Part shown: positions 56,701 through 64,000 of the stretch, in pieces
How positions within the stretch are numbered: the first letter of the stretch is position 1
How the letters are laid out: every line of letters starts with the position of its first letter
DNA from: Cyprinodon diabolis
Taxonomy: Eukaryota; Chordata; Actinopteri; Cyprinodontiformes; Cyprinodontidae
Assembly (NCBI GenBank): GCA_030533445.1
Contig: CM060083.1
Span: forward strand, 26,110,166 to 26,174,165
Direction of reading: 5' to 3'
Length of the DNA: 64,000 nt
The notes under the pieces: generated by a model
Seen by the model: the letters and a program-made list of their open reading frames with translations, nothing else
Database searches by the model: none
What the model was told of the DNA's origin: nothing
Position numbers and translations under genes: made by a program

Positions 56701-59700
56701 TGTGGAATGGTCCCCCGTTAATTGCCATGACAAATATATGATATTAAAACCTCTTTGACACATAAATATAAAAAGTGTGATACATATTTGTATTCAGATC
56801 TCCAGAGTCAAATTTTTCAATTATTAATATTACTTTTTTTTTTTTTTTTACGTCAAATACAAAAATAATGACTTTTTGTCCATTCTTCCCTCCAAAACAA
56901 TTCATGCCCCGTCAAAATGGACCTGTGAATTTTGAGTTGTTATTGTGGATTTTGAACCGTTTTAGTATTTGAACTTAAAGATTTAACACATAAATATGTT
57001 CTTCTGTATTTCTCGCAATATGCCTAAACCTGCTATTCTATTGAACAGTAAACCTCTAGGTCAGTGGTTCCCAAACTTTTTTGGCTCAAGGTACCCCTAC
57101 ACATTATTCCACCCAGTCATGGTACCCCTAAACTGATAATGATTACTTGACATTATTTGATAATAATTACTTTTTCTGTCATTTTTTCAAAGTAGTAAAG
57201 ATAACATAAAATTTTTTGTATTCCAAACCCAGGTTTCAATTTCTTTTCACTTCACAACTACGCTCGACCTTATGTTGGTGAAAACTTTTAGATTCCAATA
57301 AAATATATTTTGAAGGTTTTAGTTATTAACATGGCATAATGAGAAATTGTTCAAGGGATCTGAATATTATTTGAAGGTACTGTACATGTAGATATCAGAC
57401 ACATTTTATTAAACAAGCAAACATACAAACAATACCCCAAAGCCCTTTTTACTGTATGACAGTGCCATCCATTAAGTTGTTTCAATACAGCTGCCATCAC
57501 AGCCCAACCCTTGTGTGGTTTAAGTACCACAATGATTAGAAAGAAAGCCACTAAAAAGGATGAAAGTAAAAGGTGGAGGGGCTGAAGTGAAAACCTTTAG
57601 ATGTTTTCAAAGTCACTGCTTTTCATATTTATAAGCAACAAAAGTCTGACATATTGTGTGCTTTTGATGTGTTGTTTTTTTTCTACCTTATGGTTGTCTA
57701 TCAGGTTGAGAACCAGGTCAATGTCTCCATGTATAGGCTGGTCCTCAGCCAGCTGAGGCTCCACCTTATACAGCCAGTCGATGAGAGCCTGGAGGGCATC
57801 TGTAAACTGACCAGAGAACAGCAGGGCCTCCTCCAGTTTGTTTTGTCTGCAGATGAACACAAATGACAAATCAGTTCGCTGGCAGCAGTCGTCGACAAGA
57901 GAGAAAAAAGGGATAATTTATCCTCACCTTTCCACTGACTTTCCACAAACCGTGTCCCACTTATCCCTCAGCTCACTAAGCATGTCGTCCAGTTTCTGTT
58001 TATCATCCTGAAGAACAGTTTTGTCTTTCAGGGCCCGCCCTGTTCTAGCAGTGGTGTCGTACACGGAGTGTTTACTACCGAGGGCTTTCTGGAACTCCTA
58101 GATGAGAGAAAACACAATCACATTTTCCAGAAAAACTAAAATCTGTCCTTTGCTGAGAAGTCTGCACCCTCGTATGAAAAGTCAGAAGAAGATTATTTTC
58201 TATCTACTGCTGGAATGACAACAGTGTCCCAATCTGACTGTTGTGATTAAGATGCAGTGCTATGTAAGGCAAACACAAAAGGGGGTCAAATCTGAGCTAC
58301 TGCTCCAGAGAGATTAAAAGTATCCAATCCCTAATAGATTTGGTCCAGCACCGGATTACGATAGGATTAGCTCGATCTACCTATAAAACGATGCAAACAT
58401 GGCAAGAATGAACAATAAACTGAACAGATTAATGGATAATATATCTTGAATGATAATGAAAAATTTCCCTAAATAGTCCTAACTGCTTCCCTTTAAATGT
58501 TAAACATGGTCACACTTGTCAGAATGAAAGAGAAAGCAAATAAATAAATAAATACTGCATGTTCTTGGACATAAGCAGACAGTAGTTTTGCATCCAACAT
58601 AAAAAGAGGCAAATATTTGAGTGTTCACATTTATAATCAAAACAAATGTCTGCTACCTTTATCTGATTTTGAATTACACTTTTAGATTTAATAACAGAAA
58701 AAAAAAGATTTTTTTGTCTGTAGTAACAATCAATCATAGCTGATCAAGTTCTGTTTTAATCCCTGGTCAACTGATTTGTGCATCTAATTAAATATTTATG
58801 TTTCGCATGTGTTTACGTTTGATGAGTGAAGCCATGATTGCTGTATATACCATAAAAGGAGAGGACCTAGCAGGGTTTATGTTCTATACATGTAGCTACA
58901 CATTGATTTGTCACCTTGTGCTGTGCCAGCTGCATCTTGATTTTGTCTGGATCATTGGCAATTTCCACCTCAGAGTCCAAGGCCTTCTCAGATTCTTCCA
59001 ACCACTCCATCAGTTTGTTAAAGGTTTCATGGAACTAAAAAAAACATTGCAAACAGAGTACGCAGGTTTGAAATATGTACCATTGCATTTGATTTATCAC
59101 AATGTTCTGCTTTATGTTGATGTGATCAAGCTCTCTGGCTGGAAGCTTAGATTTGTTCCTTACTAACAAAAACAAATCTAGAACATGCAGACAGAATATA
59201 AAACAGGCCTTAAATATAGTTTCCACTAAGCTTTCCAATAATAGTACAACAATCCGGATAACATTGAAACAAGCCAGTGCCAGACTCAATATAAACATGG
59301 ATAAAGCGTTACCTGCTTTGCCCTTTTCCTGGCATCATCCAGCACTCGACCTCGCTCTACAGACCTCTGCACCAGCTTCTCCCAGCGACTCTGTACGCTG
59401 AGCAAAAGGTTCTTGATCAACACCACATCCTTTTTCTGGCTGAAATACTTCAAATGCGTGCCCGTCTTGTCCAGTTCGATGATGTGCTCTCTGTGGGAGT
59501 TCACCTCAGTCACAAACATCTGAACAACCACGGAAAACATGGAAAGAGGACAGATGTTTATTTGAAGAAAAGAAGAAAATGAAGAAAAGAATGTAAAGAT
59601 AAAAACTGGTTATATTCCAAAAACACATTCATTAATGATACACAATCTAAAACCTATTTATTTTCATCAGGATTAGTTTTCCCACCAGATGCTCTGTCTC

Positions 59701-62700
59701 TCCACACATTACCTTATGCTCATCAATCTGAAACATGATGGTCTCCAGAATGAGGGAAGCAGGAGAAACCATGTTCAGTGTTTGTTCTGCTTGGGTCAGC
59801 CAAACAATAAAGTCCTGAAGAAGGCTGTGAAAATCTGTGGCCAGCGTTAAAGCCTCTTCAAGTTTTGCCTGTGGACACAAACCACCAGAGTGTTGATTTC
59901 CCTACATACACAAACATTGTCCTAATAACTACAGTTCACAGTTTAGTGCTGCAGCTTTCCCTGTTAACAGATCTGGGTGGTTTTAATGGTCAGACTGAAA
60001 GGCAATAATGAGCTTTTAATTGAGGAAGAGAGACATCCACAGTAACTCTTTTCTGAATCATATCTGCTCATCCCAGCAGAGATGGCTCAGTTCCATAATA
60101 TGACAGTGAAAATCATATTACAACACTGGTGAGATTTTTGGGATGATAAAAAAAAAATACTCAACATTTCTGGAGTGAATAATGTTATGAGTTTTGACAA
60201 CATGCAGAGCTTTGCAAAGGTATTCAACCTCCATCAGTGTTTTCAGATTTTATCGTATTGCAATTGCATACTTCATAGTATTCTTCTGGGATTTTATGCA
60301 ACAGACCATCAACAAGCAGAACATAATTTTTCCTTGGAAGGAAAGGGTTACATTGGTTTTTTTTTTGGTTTTTTTGCAGCCCCTAACAGGTTTTGCACTA
60401 TACTTAGCTCAATCATTTCCTCATCAACACCAGAAAGCCATCCTCACAACATGATGCAAACTGTCAGACATCCAGTTGTCTGAAGTTTAAAACTTTCTCT
60501 ATGTCCTTCCTGGTGTCCTCCTTAGTCTTCATGAGGCTGTCTGTCCACTAATGTTCTTCTCCGACCCTCATAAAACAGTAGCTTTATATTTAGATTTAAT
60601 TGCAAAAATGTTTCCTTTATTCTTAAATTATGTGACATCCAAAAACAATTGGTTGGACTGGAATGAATTCATTGGTATTGGCAGTAAAGAAGCAGCATTA
60701 AACAATCAAATGAAAACTTTCCTTTTCTTGTAATTGTGAAAAATTTTGATTTTCAAAATAAATAAATCAGTTTTCTGTTAAAGGTGAGAAATGTGAAAAT
60801 GTTTCAGAGGTATAAATGCTTTTGTAGGATATTGGACACAAAAAAGCCCAATTTAAAAGAAATATGATAAGTCAAAAAATATAAAATTATGGTTCTGAAT
60901 TTAAATAAAACTGATCTGTTCTGAATATCTGTTTTGTTCTTTTCCGGGTCATCACCAGGGCAACACATAAAAAGGTTATGCTCCACCTCGCCGACAACTG
61001 CACTGCTGCATCAAGAGAGTAACCATATCCTGAGCACCTTTGCCAGCACTTACACCCTTCATTATCGACACAGGGATTAAAGGCTTCAAGCTGTAGAGTC
61101 AGAGCACAAGTGTTTGTCAGCGATACCTCCCTGGGACAAGAGGTGGTGAGTCATTTCTGCTCAGAGCGCTAAATGCCATACAGTGACTCCCCTACCTTCC
61201 TCTCTGCGACTTTTGCCTGCACAGCTTCCCATTTCTCCTTCAGGCAGGAAAGGTCCTGCTCTGTATTGATGTCCGGGCCCTCGGGCGTCATGGCAAGCAG
61301 CTGGCCTCCCTTCTCAAGCAGCTTCCTATACAACTCCCCCTTAGCCTCAAAGGTAGAACACAACTCCTAAAACAGAAACAAATACCATGGCGTGAGGAGA
61401 GTTTTTGTCAGCGAAACAAAAAGTTCAAGACAGCTTGTTAGTAAGCAGCTAGGCCAAGTTTTATCCAAAAATGGAGAAAGAATGAGCACAGCAAGGCCTT
61501 TTAGGACTTTGGGAAACATGTTTCCAATAATAGTTTAAACAGTATAAAGTTACCAATTTGGAAAAGTTATTGTTTCCAGAGTTTGGCTGTTTTTAGTTCT
61601 ATCGAATGTCACATTTCTGTTTCTTTAGGAAATAACTGCGGCTGAAGTGTCTCCATTACTGGGAGCAAAAAAGTAAAGAGAGAAAACATTCCCAGATTCA
61701 TTAAGGTCGGACATGGACTAATCAATTAGAAACACTTAATAGACTTGTTTGTCACACTCAGCGAGATGTGTATTTTGAAGTGTCGCTTAATTTTCACACT
61801 TGAGATAAAACACAGCACAGACGCAGCCACCTTCTCACCAGCCTGCCATCTGCATGCAGCCTTTCATATTGTTAAACACATACCAGATGGGCGTTAAGCT
61901 GCTCCCGAGCCGTGTCTGGTAAACCTCCCACAGCCTTTGATGCCAACAGCTGACGTTCTGTGTCTTTCAGCCATTGCTGCATATCTTCTATCTCACCATG
62001 GAAACCTTGGGCCTAAAACACAATACAACCTGGGTCAGAACAAAAGGTGACTCGCACACACAGACCTGGATCTGGGAGAAGAACGGGACTAAGTTAACAA
62101 TGACTTCACATGATTCCTGACATATTCTGACATATTCCATATCACATTTTCTTTTCATCAAAGCAGTTCTAATGAACTGTGTCATTATTAGAAGTGTACC
62201 ACAGGTTGCCAATTTAATAATGAATTTGTGGGAATGAGATCAATCATCCAAACAGAATGTAAGGACTTTATTCTTACATACTGGATCACAATTTGTAACC
62301 ATTAAAGAGATTATTTTGTGAAATCTGTAAGAACCTGAAGCAGAGATGCTTCAAGCTGTTTCTTCCTCTGGTCCGTTTTCTCAAGGATGGCCTTCCACCT
62401 ATGGTTTAGATTCTCCAGTTTGCTCTGTAGGCTGGAAGCTTCCTCTCCAGCGCTGGACTCGACAAGCTCATTACCCGCTTTGTTCACGGTCTCCACTGTC
62501 GCCTTGTGGGCCAATACATCGATTTGGAGAACCTTTAGAGAAAAAAAACACTTGTTAACTAACTGGGGACCTGTTTTAGGCATTTCACAGATACCAAACC
62601 GGATAGATAGGAAATTTATTGTGGAGGTTAACTATATTCCAAACTAAATAATCTAATGAAGCTATAATGTGACTCAATGATTAAAGGTAGATTTGTTCCT

Positions 62701-63909
62701 ACGTGATGCTTGGCGAGCTCTATCTCGATGGCTTTGGGGTCTCCTGCAGCTTTTCGTTGTTCATTGAGCAGTTCTTCTGTGTGGCTCATCCAGGCCAGCA
62801 GCTCATCCAGTGCATGCTGGAATTGGCCCAGTGCCAGCAGCCCCCCCTCAAGTTTGTGCTGGATTAATGACAGATTGACCCATTAAATTTAGCATTCAGC
62901 ACAAACACTTCACATAAACATGGAATATTTAACAGTCCAGTGGAGCTTTTGTTTTAGCTTTGATACTTCAAAGAACTTGAGCAAGTAATTCCTATAATGA
63001 TCAAAGAGGTTAACAGAGGTTAAATACTAAAGGTATGATAAAACAAATATTTTATTTCAGCATTTCTTTTACTAAAATACATTAAAAACCTACAAAGGAT
63101 AAAGGAACAGGTAAAGTTTAATATAAAATCGGTTGTAAGTAGAACAGTCTATTTAGTTTGGGAAGTTTTTTTAAGCAACTTTAATGCAAGATAAATGATT
63201 AAAACGTCTACATTATTTTAAAAGAATAGTATTTTTTTATTATTATTAATCATAAAAGTCTATATCTTGAAGGGGTGCAGTTGAGTTTTCCTCTCTAGGT
63301 CGTTTCCCTGCCCTGACCTGTCGGCTGATGATCTTTTCGTCCAGGTTCTCCCAAAGCATTCTGAGTTCAGACATCGGCTCCTTGATGGCACAGCGATCAG
63401 CCTCCTCTGTCACCTTCTTCAGTAGGAGGCCAGCCTGGTGGTTGAGGCGCTCCATCTCGATCTGGAGCTGGTATGCTTCTCCTTTGAACTCCTGACAAAA
63501 GGAGCAGCATGAAACCAAGTCAACCAATCAGTCAACACAAGCTCAAAGACAGGCAGAGAAAAGCAGAGCCGTTTGCTTAGGAGAGTGTTTGCGTTATTGC
63601 ACATCAAAGGTGCATTGGAAACCTTTCTTTTAGAGGAAAAAGAAGTTCAGGTAGTGAATTGGTGCTTAAAAATAAACACAGCAGCTATGAATACGTCTGG
63701 TGTTTAAAAAAATCTGCTTTAAAAAAAAATTATTCAGGGAACAGGAAAGAAGAGAATCGGTTGTAAATCTGTTATCATTCAGTTTCACAAAAAATCATCA
63801 CCAGTACCTTGAGTTCTACGATTTGCTGTTTGACCGTCTCCAAGTCTGTGCCTACAGGGGACATTGAATCCAGTTTGTTCTCCAGAATATCCACCCAGTC
63901 AAACATACC
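41212..63909 (-). CDS. dst: Dystonin (DST/BPAG1/MACF2), C-terminal part, 5' end outside window
   Basis: 27 exons, high to low: 63808-63909, 63318-63491, 62703-62858, 62335-62532, 61884-62012, 61196-61366, 59713-59868, 59313-59519, 58915-59034, 57928-58097, 57687-57846, 55950-56144, 55739-55867, 54146-54289, 52133-52321, 51887-52016, 51566-51729, 51317-51479, 51027-51181, 50874-50948, 50624-50641, 48231-48348, 47242-47307 (cassette), 44520-44710, 44238-44348 (cassette), 42061-42187, 41212-41468. All phases agree; about 1,300 residues with both cassettes. Dystonin is a giant spectraplakin linking actin, intermediate filaments and microtubules. Seen here: eight spectrin repeats, EF-hand pair, GAS2 domain and SxIP tail. 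The tail ending SKIPTPQRR...KLAKGSKR resembles DST (KLDKSSKR in human) rather than MACF1 (TPGPKR), and adjacency to a COL21A1-like gene agrees. The N-terminal actin-binding and plakin regions lie off the right edge. Confidence 0.93.
41805..41965 (+). repeat. tRNA-headed SINE (family A) in a dst intron
   Basis: Head gagtggcggcctagtggtta, then a GC-rich body with ggggcgccggac and cactgctccccaaggg, and an A-rich tail. Related copies lie at 10225-10352 and around 54555-55225, both in the opposite orientation. Confidence 0.65.
42061..42187 (-). CDS. dst: dst tail exon ([15 protein letters not shown])
   Basis: Encodes [20 protein letters not shown] followed by [22 protein letters not shown] and one base. 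[15 protein letters not shown] is nearly identical to mammalian DST ([20 protein letters not shown]) and is not found in MACF1 as I remember it, which supports DST. A complete Tc1 transposon separates this exon from the one upstream. Confidence 0.92.
42371..42572 (+). repeat. Left 202-bp inverted repeat of the Tc1 element
   Basis: Exact reverse complement of 43781-43982; identity ends where gtgaaaagg (left) meets the unrelated inner sequence of the right arm. Confidence 0.93.
42690..43694 (+). CDS. Tc1-family transposase, intact (334 residues)
   Basis: The Met at 42690 ([20 protein letters not shown]) is chosen over the in-frame Met 12 codons upstream because Tc1 transposases start this way. 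Helix-turn-helix [20 protein letters not shown], basic [19 protein letters not shown], second helix-turn-helix, then the DDE core: Asp in FSDESKF, Asp in [10 protein letters not shown] and Glu in [12 protein letters not shown], spacing 34 (DD34E). The end QAKGGPTKY is canonical. Sequence differs clearly from the transposase at 20425-21456, so these are two families. Confidence 0.96.
   Translation: MGKTADLTVVQKTTIDTLHKEGKTQKVIAKEAGCSQSSVSKHINREAKGRKRCGRKKCTSKRDNRTLERIVKQNPFKNVGEIHKEWTAAGVSASRTTTHRRMKDMGFCCRIPCVKPLLNHRQRQKRLAWAKEKQDWTAGEWSKVMFSDESKFCISFGNQGPRVWRKRREALHPRCLKSSVKFPQSVMVWGAMSSAGVGPLCFLRSRVNAATYQEVLEHFMLPAADQLFGDADFIFQQDLAPAHSAKATSTWLKDHGIPVLNWPANSPDLNPIENLWGIVKKKMQYTRPNNSEELKATIRATWAIITPEQCHRLIDSMPRRIAAVIQAKGGPTKY
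43781..43982 (-). repeat. Right 202-bp inverted repeat of the Tc1 element
   Basis: Partner of 42371-42572. The two arms would form a very long hairpin in single-stranded DNA or in the unspliced dst transcript. Confidence 0.93.
44238..44348 (-). CDS. dst: dst tail cassette exon ([11 protein letters not shown])
   Basis: 111 nt, phase 0 at both ends: [18 protein letters not shown], then [19 protein letters not shown]. The NYDKPWL core is a known optional exon of the spectraplakin tail. Two in-frame acceptors sit 9 nt apart (after 44348 and after 44339), so the residues TSQ may be optional. The donor is GAG|GTATCG. Confidence 0.75.
44520..44710 (-). CDS. dst: dst tail exon ([18 protein letters not shown])
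   Basis: Encodes [18 protein letters not shown], then [20 protein letters not shown] and a Pro/Ser-rich end ([15 protein letters not shown]). It starts in phase 1 after the GAS2 end or the preceding cassette and ends in phase 0 at an AAG|GTAAGA donor. The Arg/Ser-rich stretch is part of the basic GSR-type microtubule-binding tail, a region regulated by phosphorylation in spectraplakins. Confidence 0.92.
44810..44842. repeat. (gat/ataatg)n microsatellite
   Basis: Runs of gatgat and gataat units in a dst intron just upstream of exon 44520-44710 on the gene strand. Confidence 0.85.
45295..45620 (-). pseudogene. Tc1 transposase fossil with internal deletion
   Basis: Minus-strand frames recall the core [21 protein letters not shown] followed directly by C-terminal HRLIVSMP and QAPTKN, so the catalytic centre has been deleted. 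A frameshift separates it from upstream remnants near 45480-45600. It lies in a dst intron and is clearly older than the element at 42371. Confidence 0.7.
45798..46359. mobile_element. hAT-type MITE in a dst intron
   Basis: 562 bp. Ends cagaggtctgcaacc and ggttgcagatccctg are inverted, and 8-bp flanks gattagcc / gtttagcc match at seven of eight positions. The start ggtctgcaaccagcggctct is typical of a widespread fish hAT non-autonomous family. No transposase. Confidence 0.75.
47242..47307 (-). CDS. dst: dst tail cassette exon ([15 protein letters not shown])
   Basis: 66 nt, phase 1 at both ends, hence skippable in frame. It encodes [22 protein letters not shown] between the GAS2 end (DPCR) and [10 protein letters not shown]. 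Mammalian DST isoforms carry [17 protein letters not shown] at exactly this place, so the exon is real despite being invisible as a long open frame. The acceptor is TTCCTTCTAG and the donor ATAG|GTTGGC is weak, fitting alternative use. Confidence 0.85.
   Translation of the reverse strand, partial: SITTGAKCCARSQTLQLLSLL
48231..50948 (-). CDS. dst: dst GAS2 microtubule-binding domain exons
   Basis: Exons 50874-50948 ([20 protein letters not shown]...), 50624-50641 (FYLGNQ) and 48231-48348 ([39 protein letters not shown]). The zinc-coordinating Cys pair CKC and the terminal DPC of GAS2 domains are present, with the GGGW core. This domain binds and stabilises the microtubule lattice. The last exon ends with one G of the next codon, allowing either the HHYGSKM cassette (Val) or direct joining to the [10 protein letters not shown] exon (Ala). 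Confidence 0.94.
48349..49907 (-). other. dst intron sequence
   Basis: Part of the 2.3-kb intron after the 18-nt microexon. No further exon recognised. Confidence 0.6.
49908..50066. repeat. Short Tc1-type MITE in a dst intron
   Basis: About 160 bp with imperfect inverted ends: cagtctcttgcaaaaatatt on the left against cttttgcaagacactg on the right. The left end follows TA; the right TA is lost. No coding capacity. Confidence 0.6.
50624..50641 (-). CDS. dst: dst 18-nt microexon inside the GAS2 domain
   Basis: Six codons, TTC TAC CTT GGA AAC CAG (FYLGNQ), flanked by an acceptor TTTTTCCACCAG and a donor GTACATG. Without it the GAS2 domain would lose a conserved six-residue strand, FFLGNQ in mammals; the reading frame would survive either way because both junctions are phase 0. 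Confidence 0.88.
50748..50813. repeat. Poly(A) and AT microsatellite
   Basis: A-run then (at)n with catacat interruptions, in the dst intron upstream of the 18-nt microexon. Confidence 0.9.
51027..51479 (-). CDS. dst: dst EF-hand pair exons
   Basis: Two exons, 51317-51479 and 51027-51181, split in phase 1 within a Lys codon. EF loop 1 is [12 protein letters not shown] and loop 2 is [12 protein letters not shown]; both keep Asp at positions 1, 3 and 5, Gly at 6 and Glu at 12, so both should bind calcium. The preceding [20 protein letters not shown] is nearly invariant in spectraplakins. The pair sits immediately N-terminal to the GAS2 domain and is thought to regulate microtubule binding. Confidence 0.95.
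51566..56144 (-). CDS. dst: dst last spectrin repeats and linker to EF hands
   Basis: Exons 55950-56144 ([20 protein letters not shown]...), 55739-55867 ([19 protein letters not shown]), 54146-54289 ([20 protein letters not shown]... ending ARFEE), 52133-52321 ([20 protein letters not shown]... AEHQ), 51887-52016 ([20 protein letters not shown]... LDKGRAG) and 51566-51729 ([15 protein letters not shown]... [14 protein letters not shown]). The [13 protein letters not shown] and [19 protein letters not shown] segments are hallmark spectraplakin sequences just before the EF hands. The donor after 55739 is GC (AAG|GCAAGC). The linker [14 protein letters not shown] is the most divergent part compared with mammals. 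Confidence 0.92.
52740..53440 (-). repeat. Decayed LINE with reverse transcriptase motifs in a dst intron
   Basis: The minus strand has an upstream part (53181-53429) with [16 protein letters not shown] and [20 protein letters not shown], and a downstream part (52740-52911) beginning FADDTVVVG at 52911-52900, the FADD form of the RT active-site box, then stops. An internal deletion between the two is likely. Inactive. Confidence 0.75.
53441..54145 (-). other. dst intron sequence
   Basis: AT-rich intron between the LINE remnant and exon 54146-54289; nothing else seen. Confidence 0.6.
54555..55225 (-). repeat. SINE (family A) split by a hAT MITE
   Basis: The body (cagcgcccggggagcagtgt) is at 54555-54692 and the tRNA-like head (taacgactaggccgccactc) resumes at 55197 after the inserted MITE. 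Removing the MITE and one target duplication restores a continuous SINE. Confidence 0.75.
54693..55188. mobile_element. hAT-type MITE, CCCGACCCG-rich, nested in a SINE
   Basis: 496 bp, flanked by an exact 8-bp duplication gtccaagc (54685-54692 and 55189-55196), the hAT signature. Inverted ends tagagtcctgcacgggt and its near-complement cgttgcaggactcta. The arms are packed with degenerate acccg/cccgaccc units facing inward on both sides; no transposase. Confidence 0.85.
56450..56650. mobile_element. hAT-type MITE (gataccgatacc family)
   Basis: 201 bp with ends tagtgttgcgcc and ggtgcaacacta, flanked by the exact 8-bp duplication gtatttac (56442-56449 and 56651-56658). The interior has cagtatcggccgataccata and cggggccccgccc. 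A longer, end-eroded relative lies at 2905-3275. Confidence 0.85.
56659..57686 (-). other. dst intron sequence
   Basis: AT-rich, with only the hAT terminal fragment near 57062. Confidence 0.6.
57062..57140. repeat. hAT terminal fragment
   Basis: tcagtggttcccaaactttt followed by ggctcaaggtacccc resembles the start of a common vertebrate hAT element family; the other end is not visible. Confidence 0.4.
57687..63909 (-). CDS. dst: dst spectrin-repeat rod, repeats 1-6 of the window
   Basis: Eleven exons (63808-63909 to 57687-57846). Helix-A Trp motifs mark each repeat: [72 protein letters not shown] and [15 protein letters not shown]. Matching helix-C Trp motifs include [36 protein letters not shown] and [12 protein letters not shown]. 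Introns mostly fall between helices. Exon 57928-58097 ends in phase 2 and splices to 57687-57846 to restore Arg. The repeats form the flexible rod between the N-terminal actin/plakin end and the microtubule-binding C-terminus. Confidence 0.92.
60204..60826. repeat. Possible decayed Tc1-like element
   Basis: Left edge gctttgcaaaggtattcaac and right edge with aggtataaatgcttttgtag are loosely inverted and resemble the ends of common fish Tc1 elements. Internal sequence has no intact gene. Weak call. Confidence 0.35.
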
Positions 63910-64000
63910 CTGTGTACAAAGTAGGAAACTATTGTTCATGTCACAAAACAAAGCTTAGTTCACACAGAGTCATGTTACCGCCATGTTCATGCAGGAAAAG

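Noticed and set aside
41212..63909. MACF1 as identity of the spectraplakin
   Set aside because: The tail has [30 protein letters not shown] and the SKIPTPQR...KGSKR end characteristic of DST, and the neighbour is COL21A1-like.
1..64000. CRISPR arrays, prokaryotic operons, tRNA or rRNA genes
   Set aside because: No regularly spaced repeats, no ribosome-binding-site-led frames, and no complete cloverleaf gene; tRNA-like pieces belong to SINE heads.

Overview
This is a vertebrate nuclear window, almost certainly from a teleost fish. It has short GT-AG exons split by AT-rich introns, two complete Tc1-family transposons, hAT and Harbinger-like MITEs, tRNA-headed SINEs and LINE fragments of types common in fish. 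No bacterial-style operon, CRISPR array or prokaryotic gene was seen.

Two host genes lie head to tail on the minus strand. (1) The 3' part of dystonin (DST/BPAG1/MACF2) runs from the right edge (63909) to its stop at 41212. It encodes eight spectrin repeats of the rod, a linker, an EF-hand pair, the GAS2 microtubule-binding domain and the Ser/Arg/Gly-rich tail with an SKIP (SxIP, EB-binding) motif. I rebuilt 27 exons, including an 18-nt microexon, two phase-neutral cassette exons in the tail and one GC-AG intron. (2) About 3.1 kb further downstream a complete FACIT collagen gene runs from ATG 38153 to stop 11286. It has 26 coding exons giving 763 residues: signal peptide, TSPN/laminin-G-like domain, Cys-rich hinge, triple-helix exons mostly of 54 or 45 nt, a three-Cys non-collagenous interruption and a C-x4-C terminus. 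DST next to COL21A1 is the human 6p12 arrangement, and the helix, interruption and C-terminus fit COL21A1. The von Willebrand A domain of human COL21A1 is absent: the signal-peptide exon joins the first TSPN exon in frame across an 850-bp intron with no room for it.

Layout: 1-11285 is intergenic or 3' flank, with a LINE 3' end, a hAT-type MITE copy, a SINE and a perfect hairpin. 11286-38153 is col21a1, whose introns hold a solo LTR, an intact Tc1 transposon, a Harbinger-like MITE, a second LTR-like block with a nested SINE, and fossils. 38154-41211 is intergenic, with a col21a1 5'UTR acceptor, a long AT microsatellite and the DST 3'UTR. 41212-63909 is DST; its introns hold a second intact Tc1 element with 202-bp inverted repeats, hAT MITEs (one nested in a SINE), a decayed LINE with an FADD box, and Tc1 fossils.

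The two genes do not act in one pathway: dystonin is a cytoplasmic cytolinker and the collagen is secreted matrix. Their proximity is conserved synteny. The observations most worth following are the VWA-less COL21A1 architecture, the alternative-exon set of the DST tail, and the young transposon insertions in introns of both genes. All exon boundaries were read by eye from splice consensus plus reading phase; family names come from remembered protein families, not from a search.
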